Notes: a model not told the origin generated them from the letters alone. Positions 1 to 6,725 are shown, counted from the first letter of the stretch. The stretch: DNA of 8,537 nucleotides from Desulfuromonadaceae bacterium GWC2_58_13 (GCA_001825565.1 MHXM01000024.1:1-8537), one strand, 5' to 3'. Numbers and translations are program-made.

Positions 1-1
1 G

Positions 2-805
2 TTCAAGTTTCTCAAGCATCCTCTGGTCTCAGCCGCCATGGTGCTGGAGACCTTCATGGAAGCCGCCCGGATCCTCTATCCCCATCTGCAGGTGCGGGGC
101 GTTCGCCAGGTGCGCCTCATGGACATGATCCAATGCCCTACCGGACTTCCGCGGCCGTCCAGAATCTCCTGCCGCCGGGTCGGAGGCGGCCATCGGGAGA
201 TTGTGTGCGAGGTTTCTCTCGCAGCCCCGGAGATCACCCCCGCCGGAAGATTGACCGACCGTTTCACCCCGCACTTCCTGGGCCAGGTGATCCTTGCCGG
301 CGAAGGAGGGTATCCCGGGGTGGAACTCCCGGATTTTCCGGTCCGGCCGGAGGAATTGCGGTCCAGGCCTATGGACCCGAAAAGCGTTCTCAAATGGTAC
401 AAGAACCGCAGCGGACTCGAAGGCAGGTATCGTGTAATGGAGCGCCTGGACGGTGCCGGACCGGGGGTGGTGCGGGGCCGGACCACCTATCGGGAGACCA
501 GTGACTTCGCCAACCTGCGCAACGCGCGGTACCAATACTCGCCCTACCTTTGCGAGGCTCTGTTGCAGCTGGCCGCCTTCTATCTGGCAGCAACGGACCC
601 CTCAGAGCGACGATCAATAATTCCCCTGGAGATCGGCGAGATGAGGTTCTTGCGTCAATGCCGGGCCGGTGAACAGATCATCTTGGAGGCCCGCTTACGG
701 GTGCGGGACGAAGACGGCCTGGTCTGGGACGCCCGCGGAATTGACGAGCAAGGCCGCACCATCATGCAGATTCAGGGGTTGCGGATGCACTGGGTATCGG
801 CCTGA
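2..805 (+). CDS. Type I PKS/Pfa-like synthase, C-terminal dehydratase-like region (5' truncated)
   Basis: The reading frame is open from the first bases, so this is the last 267 residues of a larger protein; the first ATG at 38 is internal. The segment near the window start (HPLVSAAMVLETFMEAA) resembles the first half of a PKS double-hotdog dehydratase, as found at the C terminus of the KR/SDR-containing subunit of Pfa-like secondary-lipid synthases. About 170 residues later, EALLQ (codons from 554) sits where these domains normally carry the catalytic D(A/S)xxQ motif, so Asp is replaced by Glu. The catalytic His of the first hotdog is either the His of LKHPLV or lies just outside the window. 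The protein ends directly after this domain, with no carrier domain or thioesterase behind it, so chain release must occur elsewhere. The adjacent PPTase gene supports a carrier-protein-dependent synthase. The family assignment is fairly secure; the product and the activity of the domain are unknown. Confidence 0.72.
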   Translation, partial: FKFLKHPLVSAAMVLETFMEAARILYPHLQVRGVRQVRLMDMIQCPTGLPRPSRISCRRVGGGHREIVCEVSLAAPEITPAGRLTDRFTPHFLGQVILAGEGGYPGVELPDFPVRPEELRSRPMDPKSVLKWYKNRSGLEGRYRVMERLDGAGPGVVRGRTTYRETSDFANLRNARYQYSPYLCEALLQLAAFYLAATDPSERRSIIPLEIGEMRFLRQCRAGEQIILEARLRVRDEDGLVWDARGIDEQGRTIMQIQGLRMHWVSA

Positions 806-824
806 GCCAGCAGGCGCGGAATAA

Positions 825-1556
825 ATGACGTCGGGAAGAAGCATGGGAGTGGCTGTGACAGTGGATTGCCAGGGATCAACCGTGCATGCCGTGCGTTTCT
901 TGCACGGAAGCGGACCGGTCTTCTATGCCTGTCTGCCACGGGACAGCGAAGCCAGGCACTGCCTCGTCTCCATCCTGTGGGATCACCTTGCGGCTACGGA
1001 AAATTCTCGTTGGCAAGGCTGTCGATCCGCCGAGGTAGCGACTTTGTCCATTCGGCTGGTACGTGGCCTGCTGGGCAGGCCGCACCTCTTGCTGGGAGAA
1101 TATACAGGTCCGGCCGTCTCCTTCAGCGAGAGTGGCGGAACAGTCTGGGCCGCGCTTTGTGGAGATGGGGCGGATATCGGCATCGATGTGGCAGGGGCCG
1201 ATGAATTTCAAGGAGAATACCCCCTTCACCGGGTCTTCCTGCCAGCAGAGCTTGAACATGCCTCGAGGTTGGCGGGCGGAGATCTGGCAGCGGCCGCAGC
1301 CCTGCTCTGGTCGATCAAGGAGGCTACAGTCAAAGCCCTGGGCTGTGCCTTCCATCTCGTGGAGCCGCGGCAAATCTCCGTCTATCCAGCGACAGAGGGA
1401 GCCGGCGGGTATACCTTTCCGGTGGGCTTGTCAGGTAAAGCCCGAGAGCGATTCCCCCTGGCGACCAGTCAGCATTTATGGGTACGTTCGTTTCCTCAGC
1501 GCCAGAGGTGGCTTTCCATCGCCCAGTGGCAGCAAAGACCGACAGCCCATGACTAA
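825..1556 (+). CDS. 4'-phosphopantetheinyl transferase, Sfp/Gsp superfamily
   Basis: This enzyme transfers the phosphopantetheine arm of coenzyme A to a serine of acyl or peptidyl carrier domains, presumably those of the synthase encoded just upstream. At 243 residues it fits the Sfp-type length. The conserved landmarks are in order: a P1-like stretch GRPHLLL...GPAVSFSES at about 84-103, the Mg-binding GIDV with Asp121, and the diagnostic WSIKEATVK at 162-170 with Lys165, Glu166 and Lys170. The usual SHS of the P1 region reads SES here, so a histidine often seen at that point is missing. It begins 19 nt after the synthase stop codon. An in-frame ATG at 843, preceded by GGGAAG at a good distance, is a plausible alternative start and would remove six residues. 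Its stop codon lies inside the start of the next gene (8-nt overlap), indicating coupling. The family call is confident; dedication to this synthase is inferred from position. Confidence 0.88.
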   Translation: MTSGRSMGVAVTVDCQGSTVHAVRFLHGSGPVFYACLPRDSEARHCLVSILWDHLAATENSRWQGCRSAEVATLSIRLVRGLLGRPHLLLGEYTGPAVSFSESGGTVWAALCGDGADIGIDVAGADEFQGEYPLHRVFLPAELEHASRLAGGDLAAAAALLWSIKEATVKALGCAFHLVEPRQISVYPATEGAGGYTFPVGLSGKARERFPLATSQHLWVRSFPQRQRWLSIAQWQQRPTAHD

Positions 1557-2763
1557 GCTTGCGTGCCATTACCTGCCGCGGCTGGACGGAGTGTCGGCGG
1601 CAGCCCTTGAACGGCTTTTCCCGGAACCCTCCATCGCCGCCCCCCTCCTTTCGCTGTTGGAAGAATCCGGTGTCGACGGCTTTAACCTGGGCAGCCTCGT
1701 GGTGTTCAAAGATGACGCCCCGATACTCTTGTTGCCGCTGTTTGAAGCCCGCTTTGATTTGTCCGCTTTTGTGAAGGGTTGGGCCAAGAAATCGCTGCAA
1801 GCGGCAGGTCGTCTCATGCCTTCGGTTTTTCAACCCCGGATATTGGGCGTGGGGCTGGTCGAGGGGGAATGGAGTGAAATCGGGATTGATCCGCAAATCG
1901 ATGGAGGCACCCTTGATGCGGCCTACAAAATGGCCTTCAGCACCTTGCAGACCCTTGCCGTCGAACACAAAAGCGACATGGTGGCGCTTTACAACTTCAA
2001 TCGGTACGGCAAACTACCCGAAGAAGTATGCAATAAATTCAACCGGGTACAATTTCGGCCTTGCGCCCAACTGCCGATTGATTTCAGCAGCGTAGAGGAA
2101 TACCTGGGTCGACTGTCAGGGGCCGCGAGAAAAGACCTGCACCGCAAGATGCGAGTGGCTCCCGAAGTCCGGGTCATTCGCAGTCGTACCATTGCTCCTT
2201 ACCTGGACAGGATCTACCAGCTTTACCAGGATACCGTGGCGCGCAGCCCCATGGCGCTTAGCGTGCACAACCGCTTATTCTTCGATATAGTCTGCGAGAG
2301 AGTACCCGGCGCCGAATATACGCTCTATTTTGTGCAGGAAGAACTCGTTGCTTTCAACCTGCTCTTCGTAAAACAAGAAGCGCTGGTGGATAAATACTTC
2401 TGCATGGATTACAGACTCGGCCGCAAATACAACCTTTATGTCTTGTCCTGGCTGGAGAATGTCCGCACCTGCGTGGAACGGAAAATACCTATCTATTACG
2501 CGGGCCAGGGCACGGAGAAGACCAAAGCGCACCTGGGCGCGACGTTCATCCCGAGCTTTATTTTATTTAAACATCGCCACCCGGTGTTTGACCGTCTTCT
2601 GGTCTGGCAGTCGGCGGTGATCAACAACGTTTTGAGCCACCTGGGTTTTTGGCCCGCCATCTCTCCTCGCCCCACCTCTGATGCTCTGGTGGGCAGTGAC
2701 GTAATCACAGGCAATAGCGCCGCCCCCATAGGCGAATTGAAAACACATGACCAGAGCAAATGA
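1549..2763 (+). CDS. GNAT/FemAB-fold acyltransferase-like protein
   Basis: The frame is open from 1063, but everything before 1549 overlaps the PPTase in another frame. The ATG at 1549, overlapping the PPTase stop as ATGACTAA, gives a 404-residue protein and is the credible start. No membrane segments are evident. The C-terminal half resembles the Acetyltransf_6/BioF2-like and FemAB-like branch of the GNAT fold: LSGAARKDLHRKMR at 189-202 matches the recurring basic element of that family. A strand-rich section around 257-290 follows (YTLYFVQEELVAFNLLF, then DKYFCMDY), then IPIYYAGQGTEKTKAHLGA at 313-331, which corresponds to the conserved C-terminal motif where a Lys precedes a (L/F)GA turn. 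The last 30 residues look unstructured. In this operon it could acylate, aminoacylate or release the synthase product. The fold is a moderately confident call from motifs; the acyl donor and acceptor are unknown. Confidence 0.68.
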   Translation: MTKLACHYLPRLDGVSAAALERLFPEPSIAAPLLSLLEESGVDGFNLGSLVVFKDDAPILLLPLFEARFDLSAFVKGWAKKSLQAAGRLMPSVFQPRILGVGLVEGEWSEIGIDPQIDGGTLDAAYKMAFSTLQTLAVEHKSDMVALYNFNRYGKLPEEVCNKFNRVQFRPCAQLPIDFSSVEEYLGRLSGAARKDLHRKMRVAPEVRVIRSRTIAPYLDRIYQLYQDTVARSPMALSVHNRLFFDIVCERVPGAEYTLYFVQEELVAFNLLFVKQEALVDKYFCMDYRLGRKYNLYVLSWLENVRTCVERKIPIYYAGQGTEKTKAHLGATFIPSFILFKHRHPVFDRLLVWQSAVINNVLSHLGFWPAISPRPTSDALVGSDVITGNSAAPIGELKTHDQSK

Positions 2764-3700
2764 TTATGCCATCGAAGTCGAGAACCTGACGAAGCGCTAC
2801 GGGGGGGTACTGGCAGTCGACGACATATCGTTCACCGTCAAGATCGGCGAAGTGTTCGCTCTGCTGGGACCGAACGGCGCCGGCAAGACCACTGCCGTCG
2901 AGATCATCGATACCATCCGCACGCCCACCTCCGGAAAGGTGTCCATTCTTGGAATGGACGTTTCCAAAAAAAAGTACGACATCGTCCGCCGCATCGGCGT
3001 CCTCCCGCAGGGGTTCAGCTCCTTCGACAGGATAACGGTCAGAGAGACCCTGCAGTACTACGCACGACTTTACCGCGGCAGGAACACCGATATCGACAGG
3101 CTGATCGAGCTCGTGAACCTCAAGGACAAGAGCAAAGAGCAGTACCGGAACCTCTCCGGAGGCTTGAGGCAGCGCCTTGGAATCGCGCTGGCGCTTGTTC
3201 ACGACCCCGAGGTCGTGTTCCTCGACGAGCCGACGACAGGACTCGACCCGCGCGCCAGGCACGAGGTGTGGGAAGTTCTTCAGGGCCTGAAGGAGGAAGG
3301 GAAGACGGTGCTTCTGACCACGCATTACATGGAGGAGGCGGAGCTTCTGGCAGACACGGTCGCCATTATTTCCAGGGGGAAGATCATCGCGATGGGCTCC
3401 CCTGGTGAACTCATCGAGACCAACGCAAATTACCAGATCCTCACACTACGGTCCGCTGATGAAAAAGTCTTTGAAATCGTCCGAAAGCTAGGCTTCGAGC
3501 CGGTTCTTTACAATAGCGATAAGATCAAGATCCGGGTGGAGCACACGGAAGGTGTGCAGCAGATCCTGAGCGCCATCAAGGAAGGTGGGGCGTCATACCT
3601 CGGGTTGGACGTTCGGAAACCCAACCTTGAAGAGGTCTTCCTGAAGCTTACCGGAGAGGCGCTCCACGACGGTCACATCGGGGAAGAGGGATCGGCATGA
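2747..3700 (+). CDS. ABC-2 type transporter ATP-binding protein (DrrA-like)
   Basis: This is a complete 317-residue nucleotide-binding subunit that powers the permease encoded next. All ATPase motifs are intact: Walker A GPNGAGKTT at 41-49, Q-loop Gln88, signature LSGGLRQR at 136-143, Walker B VVFLDEP at 156-162 with catalytic Glu161, the D-loop following at LDP, and switch His193. The tail after about residue 225, including KPNLEEVFLKLTG at 291-303, is typical of the daunorubicin-resistance/lipid-exporter subfamily. Translation starts inside the preceding gene (17-nt overlap) and ends in an ATGA overlap with the permease. Arginine is encoded by AGG/AGA 8 times in 21, far more than in the upstream acyltransferase gene (4 of 26). 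The substrate is most simply the lipid or polyketide made by the neighbouring synthase, which is an inference from context. Confidence 0.93.
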   Translation: MTRANDYAIEVENLTKRYGGVLAVDDISFTVKIGEVFALLGPNGAGKTTAVEIIDTIRTPTSGKVSILGMDVSKKKYDIVRRIGVLPQGFSSFDRITVRETLQYYARLYRGRNTDIDRLIELVNLKDKSKEQYRNLSGGLRQRLGIALALVHDPEVVFLDEPTTGLDPRARHEVWEVLQGLKEEGKTVLLTTHYMEEAELLADTVAIISRGKIIAMGSPGELIETNANYQILTLRSADEKVFEIVRKLGFEPVLYNSDKIKIRVEHTEGVQQILSAIKEGGASYLGLDVRKPNLEEVFLKLTGEALHDGHIGEEGSA

Positions 3701-4809
3701 ACACGCGCGTCGTCGGCGCAACACTCTTCGTAAAACTCATGAGCGTCTACCGCGAGAAGACCACCATGTTCTTCACGCTGGCGTTTCCGATCATCCTGAT
3801 ACTCGTGTTCGGCACGATCTTCATGGGCAAGGACAACGTCAACTTCCAGCTTTACGTGCAGGACCTCGACCAGTCGAAAACATCCGCAACGTCCGTTGAA
3901 ACCCTAGGGGAAAGCGGGAAGTTCAGGATTATCAGGGTCGACCCTGCCGCCGACGTCACCCAGTACATCAGGGACAACAAAGTAGACCTGGTCCTCGTTA
4001 TTCCCAAAGGCTTTGAAGTGGCCTTCATGCAGAGGACGGTGCTGAGAGACTACAAAGCGTCCGTCAACATCACCTATATATACGACCCCAGTTCGTCTAC
4101 GGTGTCCACGAAGATGGAAATCCTGAACGGCGTGCTCGCCGGGATAAACCTGGAGATGTCCCGGATGCCGCCGTTCCTCAGGTCGGCTGAGCAATCGATT
4201 CTCAATAAGAAATACAAGTTCATCGAGTTCTTCATTCCCGGCATCATCGCGATGGCGGTGATGACTCTGAGCCTGTTCGGCACGGTGAACCTGAATACCG
4301 AACTGCGGCAGAAGGGGATCATCAGGAAACTGTCCACCACCCCCATCACCCGTACCGAATGGATACTGTCGGACATCCTCTACCAGTTCATCATCGCGGT
4401 CGTCTCCACGACTGCGATGCTGCTGGTGAGCTACGCCGTGTTTGATGTCAACCTGCATCTCAATGCCTGGCTCCCCGCGTTCATTCTGCTTAACGACTTC
4501 GCCTTCGTCGGCATCGGGATGATCCTTACCCGTTTCGTCAAGGAGGCGCAGAGCGCCGCGGCCGCGGCCAACGCCATCAGTTTTCCGATGATGTTCCTCT
4601 CCGGGAGCTTCTTCCCCATCGAGCTGATGCCGGGGTTCCTGCAGACGCTCGCCAAGACCCTGCCACTGTATTATGTGAACGAGGGGCTCCGGGCGGCGAT
4701 GATATTTGATGACAATCTGGCCGCGCTGCGTGCCTCCGCGGTCATCGGAACTTTTGCCGCCGTGGTCTTTATTCTGGGCATCATAGCCACCAAATGGGAA
4801 GAGGGTTGA
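3697..4809 (+). CDS. ABC-2 type transporter permease (DrrB-like)
   Basis: This is a 370-residue inner-membrane subunit pairing with the ATPase just upstream. The layout is that of the ABC-2/YhgE-like group: a first helix at about 24-43, a soluble extracytoplasmic domain at about 45-170, then five hydrophobic segments near 176-197, 225-249, 257-278, 289-309 and 345-364. The ABC-2 signature lies around 301-332, reading LSGSFFPIELMPGFLQTLAK followed by LPLYYVNEGLR. The large domain between helices 1 and 2 distinguishes it from minimal DrrB proteins and is common in exporters of lipids, glycolipids and hydrophobic drugs. The start overlaps the ATPase stop by four bases, so the two are translated together. 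Arginine codons are again rich in AGG/AGA (7 of 15), as in its partner. A palindromic repeat begins seven bases after the stop codon. The function as an exporter or flippase is well supported; the substrate is inferred. Confidence 0.92.
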   Translation: MNTRVVGATLFVKLMSVYREKTTMFFTLAFPIILILVFGTIFMGKDNVNFQLYVQDLDQSKTSATSVETLGESGKFRIIRVDPAADVTQYIRDNKVDLVLVIPKGFEVAFMQRTVLRDYKASVNITYIYDPSSSTVSTKMEILNGVLAGINLEMSRMPPFLRSAEQSILNKKYKFIEFFIPGIIAMAVMTLSLFGTVNLNTELRQKGIIRKLSTTPITRTEWILSDILYQFIIAVVSTTAMLLVSYAVFDVNLHLNAWLPAFILLNDFAFVGIGMILTRFVKEAQSAAAAANAISFPMMFLSGSFFPIELMPGFLQTLAKTLPLYYVNEGLRAAMIFDDNLAALRASAVIGTFAAVVFILGIIATKWEEG

Positions 4810-4816
4810 TGAACCG

Positions 4817-4867
4817 TAGGGGCGCTGCTTGCCGCGCCCCGATTGGGCGGAGCAAGTGCCGCCCCTA
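4817..4867. repeat. 51-bp REP/BIME-like palindromic element
   Basis: Two GC-rich hairpins stand head to head just after the permease stop codon. The first pairs GGGGCGC (4819-4825) with GCGCCCC (4834-4840) around TGCTTGCC. The second pairs GGGCGG (4845-4850) with CCGCCC (4859-4864) around AGCAAGTG. The whole unit is also palindromic: TAGGGGCG at 4817-4824 matches CGCCCCTA at 4860-4867. The two halves are imperfect inverted copies of one REP-like unit. This architecture is typical of dispersed intergenic repeats mobilised by REP-associated Y1 transposases. No U-run follows, so it is not a classic terminator, although it could stabilise or end the upstream transcript. Confidence 0.7.
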
Positions 4868-4928
4868 AGTACCGTATAAACCGGTCGCCGGTCGGAAGTT
4901 TTGACAGTGCCATCTGAAAGGTGAAAAG

Positions 4929-6281
4929 ATGAAGATAAAGCTTATCGCTCCCCATGAACTGCGTGAAGACATGATATCCACCCCCTTCAAACTGCAGCGG
5001 GTCAATCTTCCTCTGTTGGCGGCGCTCACCCCGCCAGGCCACACGATTACCATTGTCGAGGAAGCTTTTGCACCGGATGACATCGATCAGGATGTGGATC
5101 TGGTGGGCATCACGGTGTTGACCGAACTCGCGCCAAGAGCCTATCGGATCGGGGACACCTACCGCCAAAAAGGCGTGAAGGTGGTGATGGGAGGCATCCA
5201 CCCCACGGTATTGCCTGAGGAAGCCCTGGAGCATGCGGACGCTGTCGTCGTCGGGGAAGCGGAAGGTATCTGGCCGCAACTTGTCGCGGATGCCGCCGCG
5301 GGGCAGATGCAAGGGATTTACCGGGCCGATAAAATGACCGATGTCCAAGACCTGCCGCAACCACGGCGGGACCTCTTCCCCGCGACCAAAGCCAGTGGAT
5401 ATGGGCCCATCCCGATCGGCGTCGAGACCTCCCGCGGCTGTCCGAACGATTGCGAATTCTGTTGCATTGGCCAGACGCTGGGGCAGCGCTATCGAGTCAG
5501 GCCGGTTGGAGAGGTCATCGCCGAAATAGAGACGATTGATTCCCCCTACCTCTTCTTCGTCGATGATGCCCTTGGCTTGAACCGGAAAGAAGCAAAAAAA
5601 CTCTTTACCGAAATGATCCCGCTGCGGCGGCAGTGGCTGGCGCAAGGCACGGTGTCGTTAGCGGAGGATGTGGAACTGCTGGGATTGATGAAACGCGCAG
5701 GGTGTATGGGGCTTTTGATCGGCTTCGAATCGGTACAGAGCGCCACCCAGAATGAAGTGAATAAAATAAAGAACCTGAAGATCGATTTTTATCAGGCCAT
5801 GCAACGATTCCATGCTGAAGGTTTCGGCATCCTGGGCTGTTTTGTTTTTGGTTTTGATTTCGAAACCAAGGATGTGTTCGAACAGACCCTTGAGTTCATA
5901 CTGAAAAGTCGTATGGATTGCGTCCAGTTAAGGATTCTCACGCCTTATCCGGGAACACGCTTATACACGCGTCTGCTAAACGAAGGTCGGTTGTTTTCGA
6001 GCGACTGGTGGCTCACGGGATATCCTCCGGATACCCTCCTTTTTCAACCCAAGGGCATGACGGCCGACGAACTCATTAACGGTTACGCCCGCCTGAACCG
6101 ACAAGCCTATTCTTTCGGCGCCATGACCAAACGCTTTTTTGGCATGAGCCCATGGAAACGCACTTTGTTCGGTTGCAAGCTGTACGCCGGCCTCAATCTA
6201 TCGACCCGTAACCGTTATTTCAAGGGTCTGAGGATTCCACAACCATTCGCAGCGGCTTTCGACGCATCAGAAAAAGCCTAG
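4929..6281 (+). CDS. Cobalamin-binding radical SAM protein
   Basis: This is a 450-residue class B-type radical SAM enzyme. Residues 1-130 form a B12-binding Rossmann-like domain, recognisable from VDLVGITVLTELAPRAY near 56-72 and the paired motif VVMGGIHPTVLPEEAL ... DAVVVGEAEGIWP at 85-116; no DxHxxG loop is visible, as in most of this class. The iron-sulfur site is RGCPNDCEFC at 169-178, with Cys171, Cys175 and Cys178 in the CxxxCxxC spacing. The TIM-barrel continues with FFVDDALGLNRKEA and LLIGFESVQ. The C-terminal 110 residues form an accessory domain I cannot name. Relatives methylate unactivated carbons or rearrange carbon skeletons in lipid, hopanoid and antibiotic pathways, so tailoring of the upstream synthase product is the natural proposal. 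It is separated from the permease by 119 nt containing a repeat, so it may have its own transcript. The start has a modest AAAGGTG ribosome site. Confidence 0.9.
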   Translation: MKIKLIAPHELREDMISTPFKLQRVNLPLLAALTPPGHTITIVEEAFAPDDIDQDVDLVGITVLTELAPRAYRIGDTYRQKGVKVVMGGIHPTVLPEEALEHADAVVVGEAEGIWPQLVADAAAGQMQGIYRADKMTDVQDLPQPRRDLFPATKASGYGPIPIGVETSRGCPNDCEFCCIGQTLGQRYRVRPVGEVIAEIETIDSPYLFFVDDALGLNRKEAKKLFTEMIPLRRQWLAQGTVSLAEDVELLGLMKRAGCMGLLIGFESVQSATQNEVNKIKNLKIDFYQAMQRFHAEGFGILGCFVFGFDFETKDVFEQTLEFILKSRMDCVQLRILTPYPGTRLYTRLLNEGRLFSSDWWLTGYPPDTLLFQPKGMTADELINGYARLNRQAYSFGAMTKRFFGMSPWKRTLFGCKLYAGLNLSTRNRYFKGLRIPQPFAAAFDASEKA

Positions 6282-6326
6282 TGTTCCCGGCGGTTAATCC
6301 TGTTCTTTTATCTCAGGTCGGTCGAA

Positions 6327-6350
6327 TTCCCCGTAGCTTGCTGCGGGGAG
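6327..6350. repeat. REP-like hairpin with CTTG loop
   Basis: CCCCGTAG (6329-6336) pairs with CTGCGGGG (6341-6348), including one G-T wobble, around a CTTG tetraloop, and a T-A pair extends the stem outward. The core GCTTGC is shared with the palindrome at 4817-4867, suggesting related dispersed repeats. It lies 45 nt after the radical SAM gene and could limit 3' degradation of its transcript. The downstream bases (AGATTCATTTCT) are only weakly T-rich, so an intrinsic terminator is doubtful. Confidence 0.5.
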
Positions 6351-6429
6351 ATTCATTTCTGGCCCTTTCTCTCGCTGTCGGTGTTGCGCCTCTTTGGCTT
6401 AACGCAGGCTAGGCTTTCATTGGCGCGCC

Positions 6430-6459
6430 TTGACAGCAACAAAAATGTCTCAGCATTAT
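6430..6459 (+). promoter_or_regulatory. Weak sigma-70-like promoter
   Basis: A perfect -35 hexamer TTGACA (6430-6435) is followed after 18 nt by CATTAT (6454-6459), which matches four of six consensus -10 bases. The nearest downstream gene starts more than 300 nt away and has a much better promoter of its own. It may be fortuitous. Confidence 0.2.
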
Positions 6460-6580
6460 GCGTCACGATTAACCGCAAGATCACCTCTGAAAAAACCGGC
6501 CCGCTGTCCTTCCATTGTTCATCCTCCCCGGTCGCAACGGTTTCAATTTCAAACAATGACTACCAAACCGATTACAGGGG

Positions 6581-6627
6581 CCGTCATGTTTGGCAGTTAT
6601 GTTAAATGTGACGGAGACCACTGACGG
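6581..6627 (+). promoter_or_regulatory. Possible enhancer-binding sites for the sigma-54 promoter
   Basis: The hexamer TGACGG occurs at 6609-6614 and again at 6622-6627, and its inverse CCGTCA at 6581-6586. The first and last arms of the inverted pair are separated by 22 nt. The cluster lies about 85-130 bp upstream of the -24 element at 6711, the usual distance for binding sites of a bacterial enhancer-binding activator. The role is inferred from position and repetition only. Confidence 0.25.
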
Positions 6628-6710
6628 CTTTCTCTTCTCATTACCCGCTCCCTGTTTCTTTTACCATGCAATATCGGCCCCTTGTAAGCGACACATGGGC
6701 AGGCCCGCTC

Positions 6711-6725
6711 TGGCATGCTCGTTGC
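6711..6725 (+). promoter_or_regulatory. Sigma-54 (RpoN) promoter
   Basis: TGGCATGCTCGTTGC matches the consensus TGGCACG-N4-TTGC at all but one defined position (T for C), with the correct spacing between the -24 GG and -12 GC elements. The predicted transcription start is about a dozen bases on, near 6736, giving a leader of roughly 48 nt before the ATG at 6784. This implies that the two small genes downstream need an activator of the bacterial enhancer-binding family, and so respond to a specific signal or stress. Confidence 0.75.

Larger units (their letters stand above)
6290..6476. repeat. Possible 187-bp element with 10-bp terminal inverted repeats
   Basis: GCGGTTAATC at 6290-6299 is matched perfectly in inverse orientation by GATTAACCGC at 6467-6476, and the match resumes after one mismatch for two more bases inward. 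The interval contains the REP-like hairpin and no gene. Short inverted ends around a non-coding stretch are what a MITE or small decayed element would look like, but no target-site duplication is visible. A 10-bp match of this sort could arise by chance in an interval of this size at roughly the one-in-ten level. Confidence 0.27.

Noticed and set aside
1063..1548. N-terminal extension of the acyltransferase frame giving a 566-residue protein
   Set aside because: It is wholly contained in the PPTase gene in another frame. The extension lacks protein-like character, and the ATG at 1549 forms a normal overlapping start.
2705..3325. 206-codon minus-strand open frame
   Set aside because: It is a shadow of the ABC ATPase, whose Walker motifs are in the opposite strand's frame.
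3904..4458. 184-codon minus-strand open frame rich in His, Asp and Gly
   Set aside because: Its composition is that expected from the reverse complement of the permease's codons; there is no ribosome site or domain.
4900..4930. TTGACA upstream of the radical SAM gene as a sigma-70 promoter
   Set aside because: No -10 hexamer lies at a suitable distance, and transcription would begin inside or after the start codon.
4671..5645. Long open frame (324 codons) on the minus strand
   Set aside because: It is antisense to the permease end and the radical SAM gene, both of which have full sets of family motifs, and it crosses the palindromic repeat. Its translation shows no recognisable domain.
6290..6476. 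Integron attC site suggested by the inverted GTTAATC/GATTAAC ends
   Set aside because: The bases do not fit the GTTRRRY/RYYYAAC core sites and the arms are in the wrong order.
6353..6556. 67-codon minus-strand open frame in the intergenic region
   Set aside because: It ends beside the REP-like hairpin and crosses an inverted-repeat arm. There is no clear ribosome site and no recognisable family.
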